A DNA stretch of 64,000 bases from Chitinivorax sp. B (GCF_005503445.1 NZ_SCOH01000020.1:37431-101430), one strand, 5' to 3'; positions 17,890-28,115 are shown, counted from the first letter of the stretch. Numbers and translations are program-made. The notes: generated from the letters alone by a model not told the origin.

Positions 17890-18588
17890 ATGAATCAAAC
17901 AACACCGTTGATTTGGGGGTGGCCGCGTCCGATTGTGGCGCGCTGCCTACCAATTGCCATTTACTTTTTGTTTCTGGCTATTTCACCTCAATTGACAAAG
18001 TGGTTACAACTGACCGCCTATCAGGCAAACTGGCTCTATGGTGCCAAGGTTGGTAGTGTGTTGCTTGCCTTGATCTGGTTTGCCAAAGACTATGGCGAAC
18101 TGCGTACTGACTGGCTGCCTACCCTACAGCAATGGGTGTTGTCCATCGTTGTGGGTGTTGCGGTGTTCGTCATGTGGATTCACCTTGATCATGGCTGGAT
18201 GCTGATGGGAGAGCCAGCGGGTTATCGTCCAGCTGATACCGCTGGGAATCTGGATTGGTGGTTGATTGTAACGCGCTGGGTTGGTGCAGCGTTGATCGTT
18301 CCCGTGATGGAAGAGTTGTTCTGGCGTTCTTTCTTGATGCGTTGGCTATCTCAAGAGACTTTTCTGAGTTCATCGCCAAGTGATCCGGATGCCAAAGCAT
18401 TTCTGATTACCGCTGTGTTGTTTGGTATGGAGCATCAGCAGTGGTTAGCAGGTATTCTGGCTGGTGTTGCGTATGGTTGGTTGTACCGTAAGACTGGCCG
18501 ACTGTTGGTGCCGATCGTTGCACATGCAGTAACGAACGGCGTGTTGGGTATTTGGGTAGTGGCCACAGGACAGTGGCAGTTTTGGTAG
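17890..18588 (+). CDS. CAAX-protease-related (CPBP) membrane protein of the PEP-CTERM locus
   Basis: A 232-residue membrane protein with about seven hydrophobic segments. The CPBP/Abi catalytic motifs are present: EExxxR in VMEELFWRSFLMRW, FxxxH in FGMEHQQWLAG and the final HAVTN. The size and location match the PEP-CTERM-associated CAAX-like subfamily. Known relatives are intramembrane glutamic proteases; the role in PEP-CTERM systems is not established. It may process signal remnants or another membrane substrate. It lies 10 bases after the sugar transferase and 4 bases before epsL, so it belongs to the operon. Confidence 0.9.
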   Translation: MNQTTPLIWGWPRPIVARCLPIAIYFLFLAISPQLTKWLQLTAYQANWLYGAKVGSVLLALIWFAKDYGELRTDWLPTLQQWVLSIVVGVAVFVMWIHLDHGWMLMGEPAGYRPADTAGNLDWWLIVTRWVGAALIVPVMEELFWRSFLMRWLSQETFLSSSPSDPDAKAFLITAVLFGMEHQQWLAGILAGVAYGWLYRKTGRLLVPIVAHAVTNGVLGIWVVATGQWQFW

Positions 18589-18592
18589 CGAG

Positions 18593-19789
18593 ATGAAGAA
18601 GATTCAGTGTGTTTTGATATGTGGTGCGTTCAGTGCGGTGTCGTCTGGATTGATTGCAGCTCCAGATGAAGGGGATCGATTTCTGGCCTATGGACAAATT
18701 GGTCTGACCCATGATTCGAATGTATTGCGAAGCGCGACTGATGTTCGGGCTGATCGTATCAGGGTGCTGGCCGGCGGTATCAAGGCCTGGATGCCTTTCA
18801 GTTTGCAGCGGATAGATGCACAACTTGATGCTCAGGATGTTGATTATCAGGACTTGAGTAGTTTCAATTATCGGAGCCATCGTGCAGAGGTGGGTTGGGA
18901 CTGGCGACTGACATCGAATGCGGGTGGGCGGCTTGCTTGGTCAAATAATCGACGCCCAGTGGAACTGAAATACCTGACTGAAGCACAGCGAGATGTTACT
19001 AATGTGAATCGTGTCAGTGGCAATGGTTTCTATCGATTCATGCCGGAATGGCAGATTGAAGCTGGAGCTGATCGCAGTCGAACTGATCATACGCTGGATA
19101 GCCGACGGTTTCTGGACTATGAGGTAGATTCCTATTCCACCGGCTTCCGTTACCTACCTGCAACTGGTAGTAGTGTCGCATTGACTTGGCGCCACTTGAG
19201 GGCGACTTACCCGAATCAGCAGGCTTGGCTGCCGCCTGGCGGTATTATCCTCGGCATTGATAACGGATATCGTCAGAATGAACTGAATCTGTCTACCGAA
19301 TGGCAAATAACCGCATTAACCAGCTTGCATGGCAATGTTGGCCATGTTAGTCGTAGTCATCAGCAAGTTTCTGCACGAGACTATTCGGGTTATGTCGGAC
19401 GTTTGGGTGTCAAGTATCAGCTAACTGGCAAGGTGGGCTTGCAAAGCAGTATGTGGCGTGAAATTGGTGGTGATGAGCAATCAGCAATTTCCAGTTACGC
19501 TATTCGAAAGGGCATACGTTTTGAGCCCAGCTGGAGTATTTCACCAAAACTGCAAGCAAGACTGAGTTGGCAGTATGAGCGACTTAGTTATGTTGGCGGT
19601 GCCGGTGATCTGTTGGGCATTGAACCGCGCATCGATAAAGAAAACCAGCTGTCGATTGGTGTTGACTATGAGTGGATTCGCAATTCGACCCTCTCATTGT
19701 CATTTGGTCGAGAGCATCGTGATTCGACCGGAGTCAATGGTAGTTACGATGCGAGAACTGCAGGACTGTCAGTCAAGGCAAGTTATTGA
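18593..19789 (+). CDS. epsL: EpsL, outer-membrane beta-barrel of EPS export
   Basis: A 398-residue protein with a Sec signal peptide (cleavage near LIAAPDE), followed by repeated amphipathic beta-strands rich in Tyr, Trp and Arg through to the end (LSVKASY). The first strand reads FLAYGQIGLTHDSNVLR, the usual beginning of EpsL-type barrels. It should form the outer-membrane exit for the polysaccharide. It is the last gene of the cluster, followed directly by the terminator at 19814-19840. Confidence 0.88.
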   Translation: MKKIQCVLICGAFSAVSSGLIAAPDEGDRFLAYGQIGLTHDSNVLRSATDVRADRIRVLAGGIKAWMPFSLQRIDAQLDAQDVDYQDLSSFNYRSHRAEVGWDWRLTSNAGGRLAWSNNRRPVELKYLTEAQRDVTNVNRVSGNGFYRFMPEWQIEAGADRSRTDHTLDSRRFLDYEVDSYSTGFRYLPATGSSVALTWRHLRATYPNQQAWLPPGGIILGIDNGYRQNELNLSTEWQITALTSLHGNVGHVSRSHQQVSARDYSGYVGRLGVKYQLTGKVGLQSSMWREIGGDEQSAISSYAIRKGIRFEPSWSISPKLQARLSWQYERLSYVGGAGDLLGIEPRIDKENQLSIGVDYEWIRNSTLSLSFGREHRDSTGVNGSYDARTAGLSVKASY

Positions 19790-19813
19790 ATTGACACATG
19801 TTGTTGTCGTGTT

Positions 19814-19840
19814 AAAAGGCCGCCAACAAAGCGGCCTTTT
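19814..19840. terminator. Bidirectional intrinsic terminator between epsL and glnD
   Basis: AAAAGGCCGC (19814-19823) pairs perfectly with GCGGCCTTTT (19831-19840) around a 7-base loop. It has A-rich and T-rich flanks, so it can stop transcription from both convergent sides (epsL plus, glnD minus). Confidence 0.92.
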
Positions 19841-19865
19841 TATTGAATGTATTTCAATACTGATA

Positions 19866-22445
19866 TTATCCGGCTAGTGCCTGCAGTAGATCTGCTTCCA
19901 GTTGTACCATGGTTTTGCTATCACACAATCCTGGCCCGGTGATCAGAAATGTATCTTCAGCTCGTTCGCCTAGTGTGGAAATTTTAGCGGAGTGAATGCT
20001 GATTTGCCATGCTGTCAATACGGTTGTGATTCGAGAAAGCAATCCTGGGCGGTCCCCTGCAATGACTGACATCACATAGTAATTTTGTTTGTCATCACTG
20101 CGAATGCTGATCTGTGGTTGAAGGGGGAAGTGCCGCAACTGTCTACTGATCCGGCCTGCAAGGGGTGGCTCAAGTGGTGCTTGATGTCGTAGTCGATTGG
20201 TCAGTTCGTATTCGATCAAGGCGATCAGATCCCGGTAGTGATCCGTACTGTTTTCAGGCATGAATACGTAAAAACTGTCCAGCGCATAGCCGTGACGGGT
20301 GGTGTAGATTTTCGCTTCGCCAATACTAAACCGTGCCCGCTCAAAATAATGGCAAAGGCGGGCGAACAACTGTGGTTGATCTGGCACATAGACCAGAATT
20401 TGCAGGCCATCTCCATCATCAGATAACTTGGCTTTGACGACGGGCTCAATGTCCTGTACACGCCAATAAAGTGCTCTGGTGTGCCAAGCAATTTCACGCG
20501 CATCGTGGCGCATGAAATAGACAGTGTCCAGCTCTTTCCATAAGGCCTTGTGGACGTCTGTGGTAAGACCATAGTATCGCAGCAAGGCTTGGGCTTCTGC
20601 TTGGCGCGCCTCGATATATGTTCCAAGATTAAAATTGCCAGTGGAAAGGTGACGTGATGTTGCGTGGAATAAATCTTCCAGTAATTTGGCTTTCCAGTTG
20701 TTCCAGACTTTGGGGCTGGTGCCGCGAATGTCCGCAACTGTCAGTAAATAGAGTGCTGTGAGCCGTCTTTGTGTGCCAACCTGATTTGCAAAGTGATCAA
20801 TTACCTCTGGATCATATACATCTTGTTTTTGTGCGACAGAAGACATGTTGAGGTGCTGTCCAACCAGCCATGCAACCAAGTTACCATCGGCGTCGGAAAG
20901 ACTATGCTGCAGGCAGAAATCCTTCGCATCCAGCATGCCAAGGCTCGAATGATCTCCACCGCGGCCTTTGGCAATGTCATGAAACAGTCCGGCCAGATAA
21001 AGGATCTCAGGTTTATCAAAATCGGCGATGAGTTTGGAGCACAGAGGGTATTCATGTGCGAAATCGGCAATGGCAAAGCGTCGCAGATTCCGCACTACCA
21101 TCAAAATATGTTCGTCTACAGTGTATACGTGAAACAAGTCATGCTGCATCAAGCCGACTATTCTGCCAAATGCCGGAATGTAACGCCCCAGAATGCCATA
21201 GAGGTTCATTCTGCGTAGCACGCGGGTCTGCCCGCGAGGTGCACGCATGATCTCCATGAAGAGTTGCTGATTTCGAGGATTGGCGCGAAATTCCGCATTG
21301 ATCTTGCCGCGCGCATTCCATAGGGCTCGCAGTGTTTTAGCGCCCAATCCACTAAGGGATGTGTGTTGCTGCATGAGCAGGAACGCTTCTAGAATCGCAG
21401 AGGGTTGCTTCTCAAACAGCTTCAGATCTCTGACCAGTAGTAAATTGTTGCGGGCGAAAAAACGTTCATTCAGTACTTCGACTGGGGCCAGTACCGAAAC
21501 AATGCGGCCTTTCAAGTTCTGCACCAAGATATCATTCAGTTGCAAAACTGTTCGAGCTGCCCGGTAGTAGGTTTGCATCAATCGTTCACTGGCTCGCTGA
21601 GTGGTACTGTCAGTAAATCCCCCTGCTCTGGCGACTTGGTTTTGCAAATCGAACAATAGTCGATCTTCACGACGCTTGGCTAGGTAGTGCAATCCAACTC
21701 GAAGATTTTTCAATACCTTCTCTGCGCGGAGAATCTGCCGGGCTTCCGTGGCTGAGAGTACACCTTGTTGTACCAAGTCTGCCCAAGTTCGGCCGGTGTT
21801 GGCACCAGTTGCAATCCAGATGATGGTTTGAAGGTCGCGCAGGCCGCCAGGGCTTTCCTTGATATTGGGTTCAAGGTTGTAAGCAACGCCATGGAAACGC
21901 ATGTGGCGTTGTTGTTGCTCCAGTAATTTCGCTTCATAAAAGCGCAGTGGGACAAGCTGTGCATGAAGTGCATCACGCAATTGCTTAAATCGTTCTTGTT
22001 TACAGACTAGCGGTCGGGCTTCCAGTAAGGTCGTTTGGATGGTTAGATCGTTGGCAGCTTCATTCACGCATTCGCTCAATGTTCGAACGCTGTGACCAAT
22101 ATCCAGACCAATATCCCAAAACAACCCAACTAAGTACTCAACTTTGCGCGTTAGTGGCTCATCGACTTGGTCGGGCAGTAAAATCAGGAGGTCGATATCA
22201 GAGAAGGGGTAAATCTCTTCACGGCCATAACCACCTACTGCAATCAGCCCAACATCGCCTGGAAAGTCTAGTGTGTGCCATACGTTGCACAGCAGCGCAT
22301 CGATAGCCAGGCTGTGTGCTTTGAGCAGCCATTCCACATCGTGGTTATGCAGGTATTGATCACGTATGGATGCGCGTACTTGTTGCAGCTGCGAGCGCCA
22401 GCTGTTGATGTCAGTCAGATTATCAGTGGTAGGCTGATGGCCCAT
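19866..22445 (-). CDS. glnD: [Protein-PII] uridylyltransferase / uridylyl-removing enzyme GlnD
   Basis: 859 residues, normal for the family. Domains in order: nucleotidyltransferase (GGYGREEIYPFSDIDLLIL, with the GG and DxD catalytic motifs, about 70-95), GlnE-like linker, HD hydrolase (LFHDIAKGRGGDHS, about 490) and two C-terminal ACT domains (about 675-740 and 785-855, the second starting MSVIAGDRPGLLSRI). It uridylylates and deuridylylates PII in response to glutamine. It starts 15 bases after map and is probably co-transcribed with it. Confidence 0.97.
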   Translation of the reverse strand: MGHQPTTDNLTDINSWRSQLQQVRASIRDQYLHNHDVEWLLKAHSLAIDALLCNVWHTLDFPGDVGLIAVGGYGREEIYPFSDIDLLILLPDQVDEPLTRKVEYLVGLFWDIGLDIGHSVRTLSECVNEAANDLTIQTTLLEARPLVCKQERFKQLRDALHAQLVPLRFYEAKLLEQQQRHMRFHGVAYNLEPNIKESPGGLRDLQTIIWIATGANTGRTWADLVQQGVLSATEARQILRAEKVLKNLRVGLHYLAKRREDRLLFDLQNQVARAGGFTDSTTQRASERLMQTYYRAARTVLQLNDILVQNLKGRIVSVLAPVEVLNERFFARNNLLLVRDLKLFEKQPSAILEAFLLMQQHTSLSGLGAKTLRALWNARGKINAEFRANPRNQQLFMEIMRAPRGQTRVLRRMNLYGILGRYIPAFGRIVGLMQHDLFHVYTVDEHILMVVRNLRRFAIADFAHEYPLCSKLIADFDKPEILYLAGLFHDIAKGRGGDHSSLGMLDAKDFCLQHSLSDADGNLVAWLVGQHLNMSSVAQKQDVYDPEVIDHFANQVGTQRRLTALYLLTVADIRGTSPKVWNNWKAKLLEDLFHATSRHLSTGNFNLGTYIEARQAEAQALLRYYGLTTDVHKALWKELDTVYFMRHDAREIAWHTRALYWRVQDIEPVVKAKLSDDGDGLQILVYVPDQPQLFARLCHYFERARFSIGEAKIYTTRHGYALDSFYVFMPENSTDHYRDLIALIEYELTNRLRHQAPLEPPLAGRISRQLRHFPLQPQISIRSDDKQNYYVMSVIAGDRPGLLSRITTVLTAWQISIHSAKISTLGERAEDTFLITGPGLCDSKTMVQLEADLLQALAG

Positions 22446-22460
22446 GTGCAGACCCCTGAT

Positions 22461-23252
22461 TTAGAGTGGCTTCGGGGGGGAGCCGGCGGATAGTGTCAGC
22501 ACTTCGTAACCAGTATCAGACACCAATATCGTATGTTCCCATTGTGCAGATAGACTGTGGTCCTTGGTTACGACCGTCCAGCCATCCCCCATCATTCGGA
22601 TAGCGGCTTTACCTGCATTGATCATCGGTTCAATGGTGAAGATCATGCCTGGCTGAAGTTTTACGCCGGTATTAGGGCGGCCGTAATGAACAACTTGCGG
22701 ATCTTCATGAAATTGCTTGCCAATGCCATGCCCGCAAAACTCACGGACAATGCTGTAACCTTGACCTTCGGCAAATTTCTGAATGGCATGGCCGATATCA
22801 CCCAACGTTTTACCTGGCGCAACTTGTTCAATGCCCAGCCACATGGCTTCATAGGTCACTTTATTTAGCCGCTTGGCCTGGATTGAAACTTCACCCAGTT
22901 CAAACATCCGACTCGTGTCACCGTGATAACCATCCTTGATGACAGTGATATCCAGATTGACTACATCACCATTTTTCAATACACGATCACCTGGAATACC
23001 ATGGCATACTTGGTGATTGATGGATGTACAGATCGATTTGGGATAGGGTGTGTGCCCTGGTGGTGTGTAATTGAGCGGGGCTGGAATTGTGCCTTGAACA
23101 TTAACCATATAATCATGGCATAGGCGATCCAGCTCGCCCGTGGTGACCCCCACCTTGACGAATGGTGTGATGTAGTCGAGCACTTCGCTCGCCAGTCTGC
23201 CGGCAATTCGCATTTTTGCAATGTCGTCGGCGTTTTTGATAATGATGGACAT
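22461..23252 (-). CDS. map: Methionine aminopeptidase, type I
   Basis: 263 residues from the ATG at 23252; an upstream in-frame extension to 23345 lacks conservation with the family. The five metal ligands are in the expected motifs: two Asp in NLDITVIKDGYHGDTS, His in GHGIGKQFHE, Glu in FTIEPMIN and Glu in QWEHTILV. It removes the initiator Met from nascent proteins in the cytoplasm. It is divergent from rpsB, an arrangement conserved in many proteobacteria, and is followed by glnD. Confidence 0.97.
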   Translation of the reverse strand: MSIIIKNADDIAKMRIAGRLASEVLDYITPFVKVGVTTGELDRLCHDYMVNVQGTIPAPLNYTPPGHTPYPKSICTSINHQVCHGIPGDRVLKNGDVVNLDITVIKDGYHGDTSRMFELGEVSIQAKRLNKVTYEAMWLGIEQVAPGKTLGDIGHAIQKFAEGQGYSIVREFCGHGIGKQFHEDPQVVHYGRPNTGVKLQPGMIFTIEPMINAGKAAIRMMGDGWTVVTKDHSLSAQWEHTILVSDTGYEVLTLSAGSPPKPL

Positions 23253-23353
23253 AATGCTATTAAGGCCTTGAGTGTAATCTATAAGGATAAAAGATAAGGA
23301 GCGCCCAAGCAATCGAACTGACGGGCTTTCAGCAGGTATGCCCAATGCTGGGC

Positions 23354-23383
23354 TTGAGCGATATGTTATCGGGATGCTACAAT
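23354..23383 (+). promoter_or_regulatory. Candidate sigma-70 promoter of the rpsB operon
   Basis: TTGAGC (23354-23359), an 18-base spacer and TACAAT (23378-23383) lie in the map/rpsB divergent region. Transcription would start near 23390, giving a leader of about 115 bases before rpsB. Confidence 0.5.
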
Positions 23384-23422
23384 CTTCAATTAGCTTTTTG
23401 CAGGATAGCTAAAATCACACAT

Positions 23423-23472
23423 CTACCGAACTTAAGGGTGTGCGCCAATGGTTGGTGCAAGCTTCAAGGTAG
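23423..23472 (+). promoter_or_regulatory. Structured 5' leader of rpsB (possible autoregulatory element)
   Basis: An 8-bp hairpin, TGCGCCAA (23441-23448) with TTGGTGCA (23452-23459, one G-U pair), sits inside a weaker outer pairing, CTACC (23423-23427) with GGTAG (23468-23472). rpsB leaders in other proteobacteria bind S2 for feedback control (established). Whether this one does is inference. Confidence 0.4.
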
Positions 23473-23505
23473 GTGGCGGTCTAACCCTTAATATTGGAGT
23501 CATTC

Positions 23506-24255
23506 ATGTCCGTTAGCATGCGTCAAATGCTGGAGGCCGGTGTTCACTTCGGCCACCAAACCCGTTACTGGAATCCGAAAATGGCGCCGTTCATTTTTGG
23601 TCATCGTAACAAGATTCACATTATCAACCTGGAAAAAACCCTGCCGATGTATGAGCAGGCAATGAGCTTCATCCGCAAGCTGACTGCCAATAAGGGTAAT
23701 GTTCTGTTTGTTGGTACCAAGCGCCAGGCGCGTGAAATTGTAAAAGAAGAAGCGTCTCGTGCAAATGCGCCTTATGTTGACCAGCGTTGGCTGGGCGGCA
23801 TGTTGACCAACTTCAAGACGGTTAAGCAATCGGTTAAGCGCCTGCACGAAATGCAGGCAATGTTGGCTGATCCTGCAACCAACGAAAAGTTTACCAAGAA
23901 AGAGTTGCTGGACATGCAGCGGGAAGCTGACAAGTTAGAGTGCAGCTTGGGCGGTATCAAGAACATGAACGGGCTGCCGGACGCACTGTTCGTGATTGAT
24001 GTTGGATATCAGAAAGGTGCCATTACCGAGGCGAAGAAATTGGGTATCCCGGTAATTGCTGTGGTTGATACCAACAACAGCCCTGAAGGTGTTGATTATA
24101 TTATTCCTGGTAACGATGACTCCAGCCGTGCGATTCGTCTGTATGCACGCGGTGTGGCTGATGCCATTCTGGAAGGCCGGAGCAATGTCGCCAAAGAAGT
24201 CGCGCCCAGCGATGAATTTGTAGAAGTGAAATCGGCCGAACAAGCTGCCGAATAA
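23506..24255 (+). CDS. rpsB: 30S ribosomal protein S2
   Basis: 249 residues. The ATG at 23506 follows a GGAG at 23496-23499 and gives the conserved start [18 protein letters not shown]; an in-frame TTG at 23494 is unlikely. S2 motifs are visible: [38 protein letters not shown] and [10 protein letters not shown]. It assembles late on the small subunit and helps bind S1. It leads the rpsB-tsf operon and is separated from tsf by a strong terminator. Confidence 0.98.
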   Translation: MSVSMRQMLEAGVHFGHQTRYWNPKMAPFIFGHRNKIHIINLEKTLPMYEQAMSFIRKLTANKGNVLFVGTKRQAREIVKEEASRANAPYVDQRWLGGMLTNFKTVKQSVKRLHEMQAMLADPATNEKFTKKELLDMQREADKLECSLGGIKNMNGLPDALFVIDVGYQKGAITEAKKLGIPVIAVVDTNNSPEGVDYIIPGNDDSSRAIRLYARGVADAILEGRSNVAKEVAPSDEFVEVKSAEQAAE

Positions 24256-24280
24256 AAAAAGGGGCGGCAGCCCCTTTTTT
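24255..24280 (+). terminator. Intrinsic terminator/attenuator between rpsB and tsf
   Basis: AAAAAAGGGGC (24255-24265) and GCCCCTTTTTT (24270-24280) form a perfect 11-bp stem with a 4-base loop, directly after the rpsB stop codon. It is likely to reduce read-through into tsf, giving more S2 than downstream products. Confidence 0.9.
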
Positions 24281-24345
24281 ATAGCATCCACTGGCCCGTT
24301 CCTGATTTTGCGAACGGGCGGTCAAAATCCTCAGGAGTGATCAAA

Positions 24346-25224
24346 ATGGCTGAAATTACTGCAAAAATGGTAGCCGAATTGCGTGAGGCAACCGGCCTCG
24401 GCATGATGGAGTGCAAGAAGGCTCTGGTTGAAGCTGAAGGCGACATCAAGAAGGCAGAAGAAATCCTGCGCATCAAGAGTGGTGCCAAGGCTGGTAAGGT
24501 TGCGGGACGTACTGCTGCAGAAGGTGCAATTGCACAATGTGTTAGCGCCGATGGCAAGATCGGTGCATTGGTTGAAGTTAACTGTGAAACCGATTTTGTT
24601 GCGAAGGATGAAGGTTTCGTTGCTTTGACCAAAGCTGTTGCCCAGGCTATTGCAGCTAACGATATTGCCGATGTTGAGGCATTGGCAAGTGTGAAGTTGG
24701 CTTCGGGTGAAACCATCGAAGAAGCGCGTAAGGCGCTGATCTCGAAAATTGGTGAGAACATTACTGTACGTCGCTTTGTTCGTTTCCAGACTGCTGATTC
24801 GTTGGCGGTATACCTGCATGGTTCCAAAATTGGTGTCATGGTTGAGTTTGCTGGTGGCGACGAGCAACTGGGTAAAGATGTTGCTATGCATATCGCTGCT
24901 AGCAAGCCTGTCTGCGTATCGAAAGACGAGGTGCCGGCCGATTTGCTAGACAAAGAGCGTACTATCTACGCCGCACAAGCTGCTGAATCTGGCAAGCCCG
25001 CTGACATCATTGCAAAAATGGTAGAAGGCCGCATCACCAAATATTTGGCAGAAGTAACTTTGCTCGGTCAGCCGTTTGTTAAGAATCCCGATCAGACTGT
25101 TGAAAAACTGCTTGCAGAAAAGAAGGCTTCCGTCAAGCGCTTCCAAATGTTTGTCGTTGGCGAAGGCATTGAGAAGAAGGTAGTTGATTTCGCTGCTGAA
25201 GTTGCAGCTGCTGCTAAGGTATAA
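24346..25224 (+). CDS. tsf: Translation elongation factor Ts
   Basis: 292 residues from the ATG at 24346, about 10 bases after CAGGAG; a frame extension of three codons upstream has no support. The N-terminal UBA-like domain contains [18 protein letters not shown], and the central block has [16 protein letters not shown], the EF-Tu contact motif (TDFV). The C-terminal core subdomains have typical length. It acts as guanine-nucleotide exchange factor for EF-Tu. pyrH follows after 3 bases. Confidence 0.98.
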   Translation: MAEITAKMVAELREATGLGMMECKKALVEAEGDIKKAEEILRIKSGAKAGKVAGRTAAEGAIAQCVSADGKIGALVEVNCETDFVAKDEGFVALTKAVAQAIAANDIADVEALASVKLASGETIEEARKALISKIGENITVRRFVRFQTADSLAVYLHGSKIGVMVEFAGGDEQLGKDVAMHIAASKPVCVSKDEVPADLLDKERTIYAAQAAESGKPADIIAKMVEGRITKYLAEVTLLGQPFVKNPDQTVEKLLAEKKASVKRFQMFVVGEGIEKKVVDFAAEVAAAAKV

Positions 25225-25227
25225 AAC

Positions 25228-25947
25228 ATGGAAAAAACCCCTGTCTTTAAACGCATCCTGTTGAAACTGTCCGGTGAAGCCCTGATGGGTGATGACAGCT
25301 ACGGCATCAATCGAGCAACGATTGAGCGCATCGTCTCGGAGGTCAAGGAAGTTGTTGATCTTGGTGTTCAGGTGGCGGTTGTGATCGGCGGGGGTAATAT
25401 ATTCCGTGGTGTCGCGCCTGGTGCGGCCGGAATGGATCGCGCCACGGCCGATTACATGGGTATGCTGGCCACGGTTATGAATGCCCTGGCACTACAGGAT
25501 GCATTTCGACATATTAATGTCGTCAGTCGTGTTCAGTCAGCACTGAATATTGAGCAAGTGGCCGAGCCCTATATTCGCGGCAAGGCAATGCGGTATTTGG
25601 AAGAGGGCAAGGTGGTCATATTTGCTGCCGGCACCGGGAACCCCTTCTTTACGACGGATACTGCCGCTGCATTGCGTGGTATGGAAATGAATGTAGATAT
25701 CGTGTTGAAAGCCACTAAGGTCGATGGTGTCTATACCGATGATCCGAAAAAGAATCCCGATGCGGTTCGTTATCAGAAGATTACTTTTGATGAAGCGATT
25801 CACAAGAATTTGAAAGTCATGGATGCAACGGCACTTACACTGTGTCGTGACCAGAAGTTGTCGATTAACGTATTTAGCATCTTCAAGACTGGCGGTTTAA
25901 AGCGTGTTGTTCTTGGGGATGACGAAGGCACGTTGGTGCATTGTTGA
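25228..25947 (+). CDS. pyrH: Uridylate kinase
   Basis: 239 residues, typical length for hexameric bacterial UMP kinase of the amino-acid-kinase fold. Motifs: [14 protein letters not shown] at the start, [21 protein letters not shown] and the ATP-site [20 protein letters not shown]. It phosphorylates UMP to UDP for nucleotide, cell-wall and glycan precursor pools. It lies in the usual place between tsf and frr. Confidence 0.98.
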   Translation: MEKTPVFKRILLKLSGEALMGDDSYGINRATIERIVSEVKEVVDLGVQVAVVIGGGNIFRGVAPGAAGMDRATADYMGMLATVMNALALQDAFRHINVVSRVQSALNIEQVAEPYIRGKAMRYLEEGKVVIFAAGTGNPFFTTDTAAALRGMEMNVDIVLKATKVDGVYTDDPKKNPDAVRYQKITFDEAIHKNLKVMDATALTLCRDQKLSINVFSIFKTGGLKRVVLGDDEGTLVHC

Positions 25948-25981
25948 TTCGTTTCACGGTAATTAGAACAAGGAGATAGGC

Positions 25982-26539
25982 ATGATTGCCGATATCAAAA
26001 AAAATGCCGAACAAAAGATGCAGAAATCGATTGAGGCGCTAAAGCACGATTTGGGTAAAGTCCGTACTGGTCGTGCTCATACAGGTCTGTTGGATCACAT
26101 TACCATCGACTATTATGGCGCGCCAACACCGATCAACCAGCTTGCAAACATGTCATTGCTGGATGCGCGTACCATTGGGGTCACCCCATTTGAGAAGAAA
26201 TTGGTGTCACAAATTGAAAAAGCGATTCGTGACTCTGACTTGGGTCTCAATCCTTCCTCTATGGGTGACGTTGTACGTGTGCCAATGCCAGCGCTGACAG
26301 AAGAACGCCGCAAAGATCTGATCAAAGTAGTTCGTGGTGAGGCGGAAGATGCTCGTGTGGCAGTGCGTAATGTTCGTCGTGATGCGAATGATCAGCTCAA
26401 GCGAGCGTTGAAAGACAAGGCAATTTCGGAAGATGATGAACGCCGTGCACAGGATGATGTACAAAAACTGACCGACAAGTATGTCGCGGAAGTCGACAAG
26501 CTGCTGGCGGCCAAAGAAGCTGACCTGATGGCGGTGTAA
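25982..26539 (+). CDS. frr: Ribosome recycling factor
   Basis: 185 residues, standard size. Conserved segments are [50 protein letters not shown] and the hinge region [19 protein letters not shown]. With EF-G it splits post-termination ribosomes. A strong AAGGAG precedes the ATG. uppS starts 5 bases after the stop codon. Confidence 0.98.
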   Translation: MIADIKKNAEQKMQKSIEALKHDLGKVRTGRAHTGLLDHITIDYYGAPTPINQLANMSLLDARTIGVTPFEKKLVSQIEKAIRDSDLGLNPSSMGDVVRVPMPALTEERRKDLIKVVRGEAEDARVAVRNVRRDANDQLKRALKDKAISEDDERRAQDDVQKLTDKYVAEVDKLLAAKEADLMAV

Positions 26540-26544
26540 GTAAC

Positions 26545-27297
26545 GTGTCAAGTTTTATCAGCTCAACATCGACCGTCCCTGAGATAGCCAAGGTACCCCG
26601 ACACATCGCCATGATTATGGATGGCAATGGGCGTTGGGCTAAAAAGCGTTTTTTGCCACGCGTAGCTGGGCATCGAAAAGGTCTGGAGACTGTGCGTGAA
26701 ATGGTTCGGGCCTGCATCGACCTGAAGGTTGATTACCTGACCTTGTTCGCGTTTTCCAGTGAAAACTGGCGCCGCCCAGCCGATGAGGTTTCATTTCTGA
26801 TGCAGTTGTTCATTCGTGCCATGCAGCGTGAAGTGGCGCGGATGTCTGATAATAATATCCGCCTCAAGATAGTTGGTCGCCTTGATCGTTTTGAGCCGCA
26901 ACTGGTCGAGCTGATTGAGGCCTCACAAAAGTATACGGAAAATAATACTGGCCTGACACTGACTATCGCAGCGGATTATGGTGGTCGTTGGGATATCTTG
27001 CAGGCAACCAATGAATTGATCAAATCACGAGGTGCAGACGTCGGAGTGGTGTCAGAGGAAGCATTGGCCCCCTTTTTGGCGATGGCCTATGCACCTGAAC
27101 CGGATTTGTTTATTAGAACGGGCGGCGAGCAGCGAATCAGTAATTTCCTGCTTTGGCAGCTAGCCTATGCTGAATTGTATTTCACTGATGTTTTGTGGCC
27201 GGATTTCGATACTGTGGCCTTGAAGCAAGCCATTGCCTCCTACCAGTCCCGCGAGCGGCGTTTTGGCCGCACCAGCGAACAACTTGTCAATGCTTAA
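26545..27297 (+). CDS. uppS: Undecaprenyl diphosphate synthase (cis-prenyltransferase)
   Basis: 250 residues starting with GTG at 26545. The catalytic [16 protein letters not shown] motif places Asp26 where the E. coli enzyme has its essential Asp. Further motifs: [10 protein letters not shown], and [20 protein letters not shown] near the C-terminus. It condenses IPP units to C55-PP, the carrier used for peptidoglycan and for the EPS units of the first cluster. The end overlaps cdsA by 8 bases. Confidence 0.97.
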   Translation: MSSFISSTSTVPEIAKVPRHIAMIMDGNGRWAKKRFLPRVAGHRKGLETVREMVRACIDLKVDYLTLFAFSSENWRRPADEVSFLMQLFIRAMQREVARMSDNNIRLKIVGRLDRFEPQLVELIEASQKYTENNTGLTLTIAADYGGRWDILQATNELIKSRGADVGVVSEEALAPFLAMAYAPEPDLFIRTGGEQRISNFLLWQLAYAELYFTDVLWPDFDTVALKQAIASYQSRERRFGRTSEQLVNA

Positions 27298-28102
27298 AAC
27301 CCGAATTCTGACCGCACTGGTGCTGTTGCCCATTGTCCTGCTTGCGGTATTCAAGCTGCAGGGCTTGGCATGGGCTATTTTCGCGTTGCTTATCTGTGCG
27401 TTAGGCAGTTGGGAGTGGGCTAGGCTGTGTGGTTGGCAAAGTGGTCGCACTACGATTTTTGTCTGCCTGACAGCAGTATTAGGTGGATTGGGCTGTGTGG
27501 CCTTGCCGCAATTAGCTGTAATACAGCTTGCCATGATGATCCCAATATTGTTTTTTTGGTGCTTGATAGCGCCTGCTTGGTTACATTTCAAGTGGCCCTT
27601 GGCCAGGTTGAAATCAGCCGGCATTGTTGGTTGGCTAGTGTTGATGGGTAGCTGGTTGGCGATGGTGCGGTGGCACGAGCAAACGAATGGACACTGGTTG
27701 CTGTTGGCAGTATTGATGATCGCGTGGGTTGCGGATACCTCGGCTTATTTTGCGGGTAAAGCATTTGGCAAGCGAAAGTTAGCGCCTTCGATCAGTCCAG
27801 GTAAGAGCTGGGAGGGTGTAATGGGCGCTTATATAGGTGTTACGCTTTACGGCGTGATATTGGCTAATACCCCGATTGGTCCACAATTTGGCGGTTATGC
27901 CATGATTCCGGCTATTTGGTTGTTGACGGCGCTTTCGGTCGTGGGGGATTTGCTGGAGTCGCTGTTCAAGCGTCAGGCCGGCTTGAAAGATAGCAGCAAT
28001 TTGTTACCTGGGCACGGTGGCATATTGGATCGTATTGATAGTCAGCTTGCGGTATTGCCAGTGAGTAGTGCTTTGCTGATACTGGTATCGATGTTGCAAT
28101 AG
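27290..28102 (+). CDS. cdsA: Phosphatidate cytidylyltransferase (CDP-diglyceride synthase)
   Basis: The ATG at 27290, inside the uppS 3' end, gives [18 protein letters not shown] (270 residues), the usual CdsA start. About eight transmembrane helices follow. The CTP-transferase signature is near the C-terminus: [20 protein letters not shown], then [13 protein letters not shown]. It makes CDP-diacylglycerol for all membrane phospholipids. The overlap with uppS indicates coupled translation. Confidence 0.97.
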   Translation: MLKTRILTALVLLPIVLLAVFKLQGLAWAIFALLICALGSWEWARLCGWQSGRTTIFVCLTAVLGGLGCVALPQLAVIQLAMMIPILFFWCLIAPAWLHFKWPLARLKSAGIVGWLVLMGSWLAMVRWHEQTNGHWLLLAVLMIAWVADTSAYFAGKAFGKRKLAPSISPGKSWEGVMGAYIGVTLYGVILANTPIGPQFGGYAMIPAIWLLTALSVVGDLLESLFKRQAGLKDSSNLLPGHGGILDRIDSQLAVLPVSSALLILVSMLQ

Positions 28103-28115
28103 GTCGGGGTAATTC

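Noticed and set aside
24279..24953. Antisense open frame of 224 codons opposite tsf.
   Set aside because: Ser/Ala-rich translation without domains, typical mirror of a conserved gene with strong codon bias.
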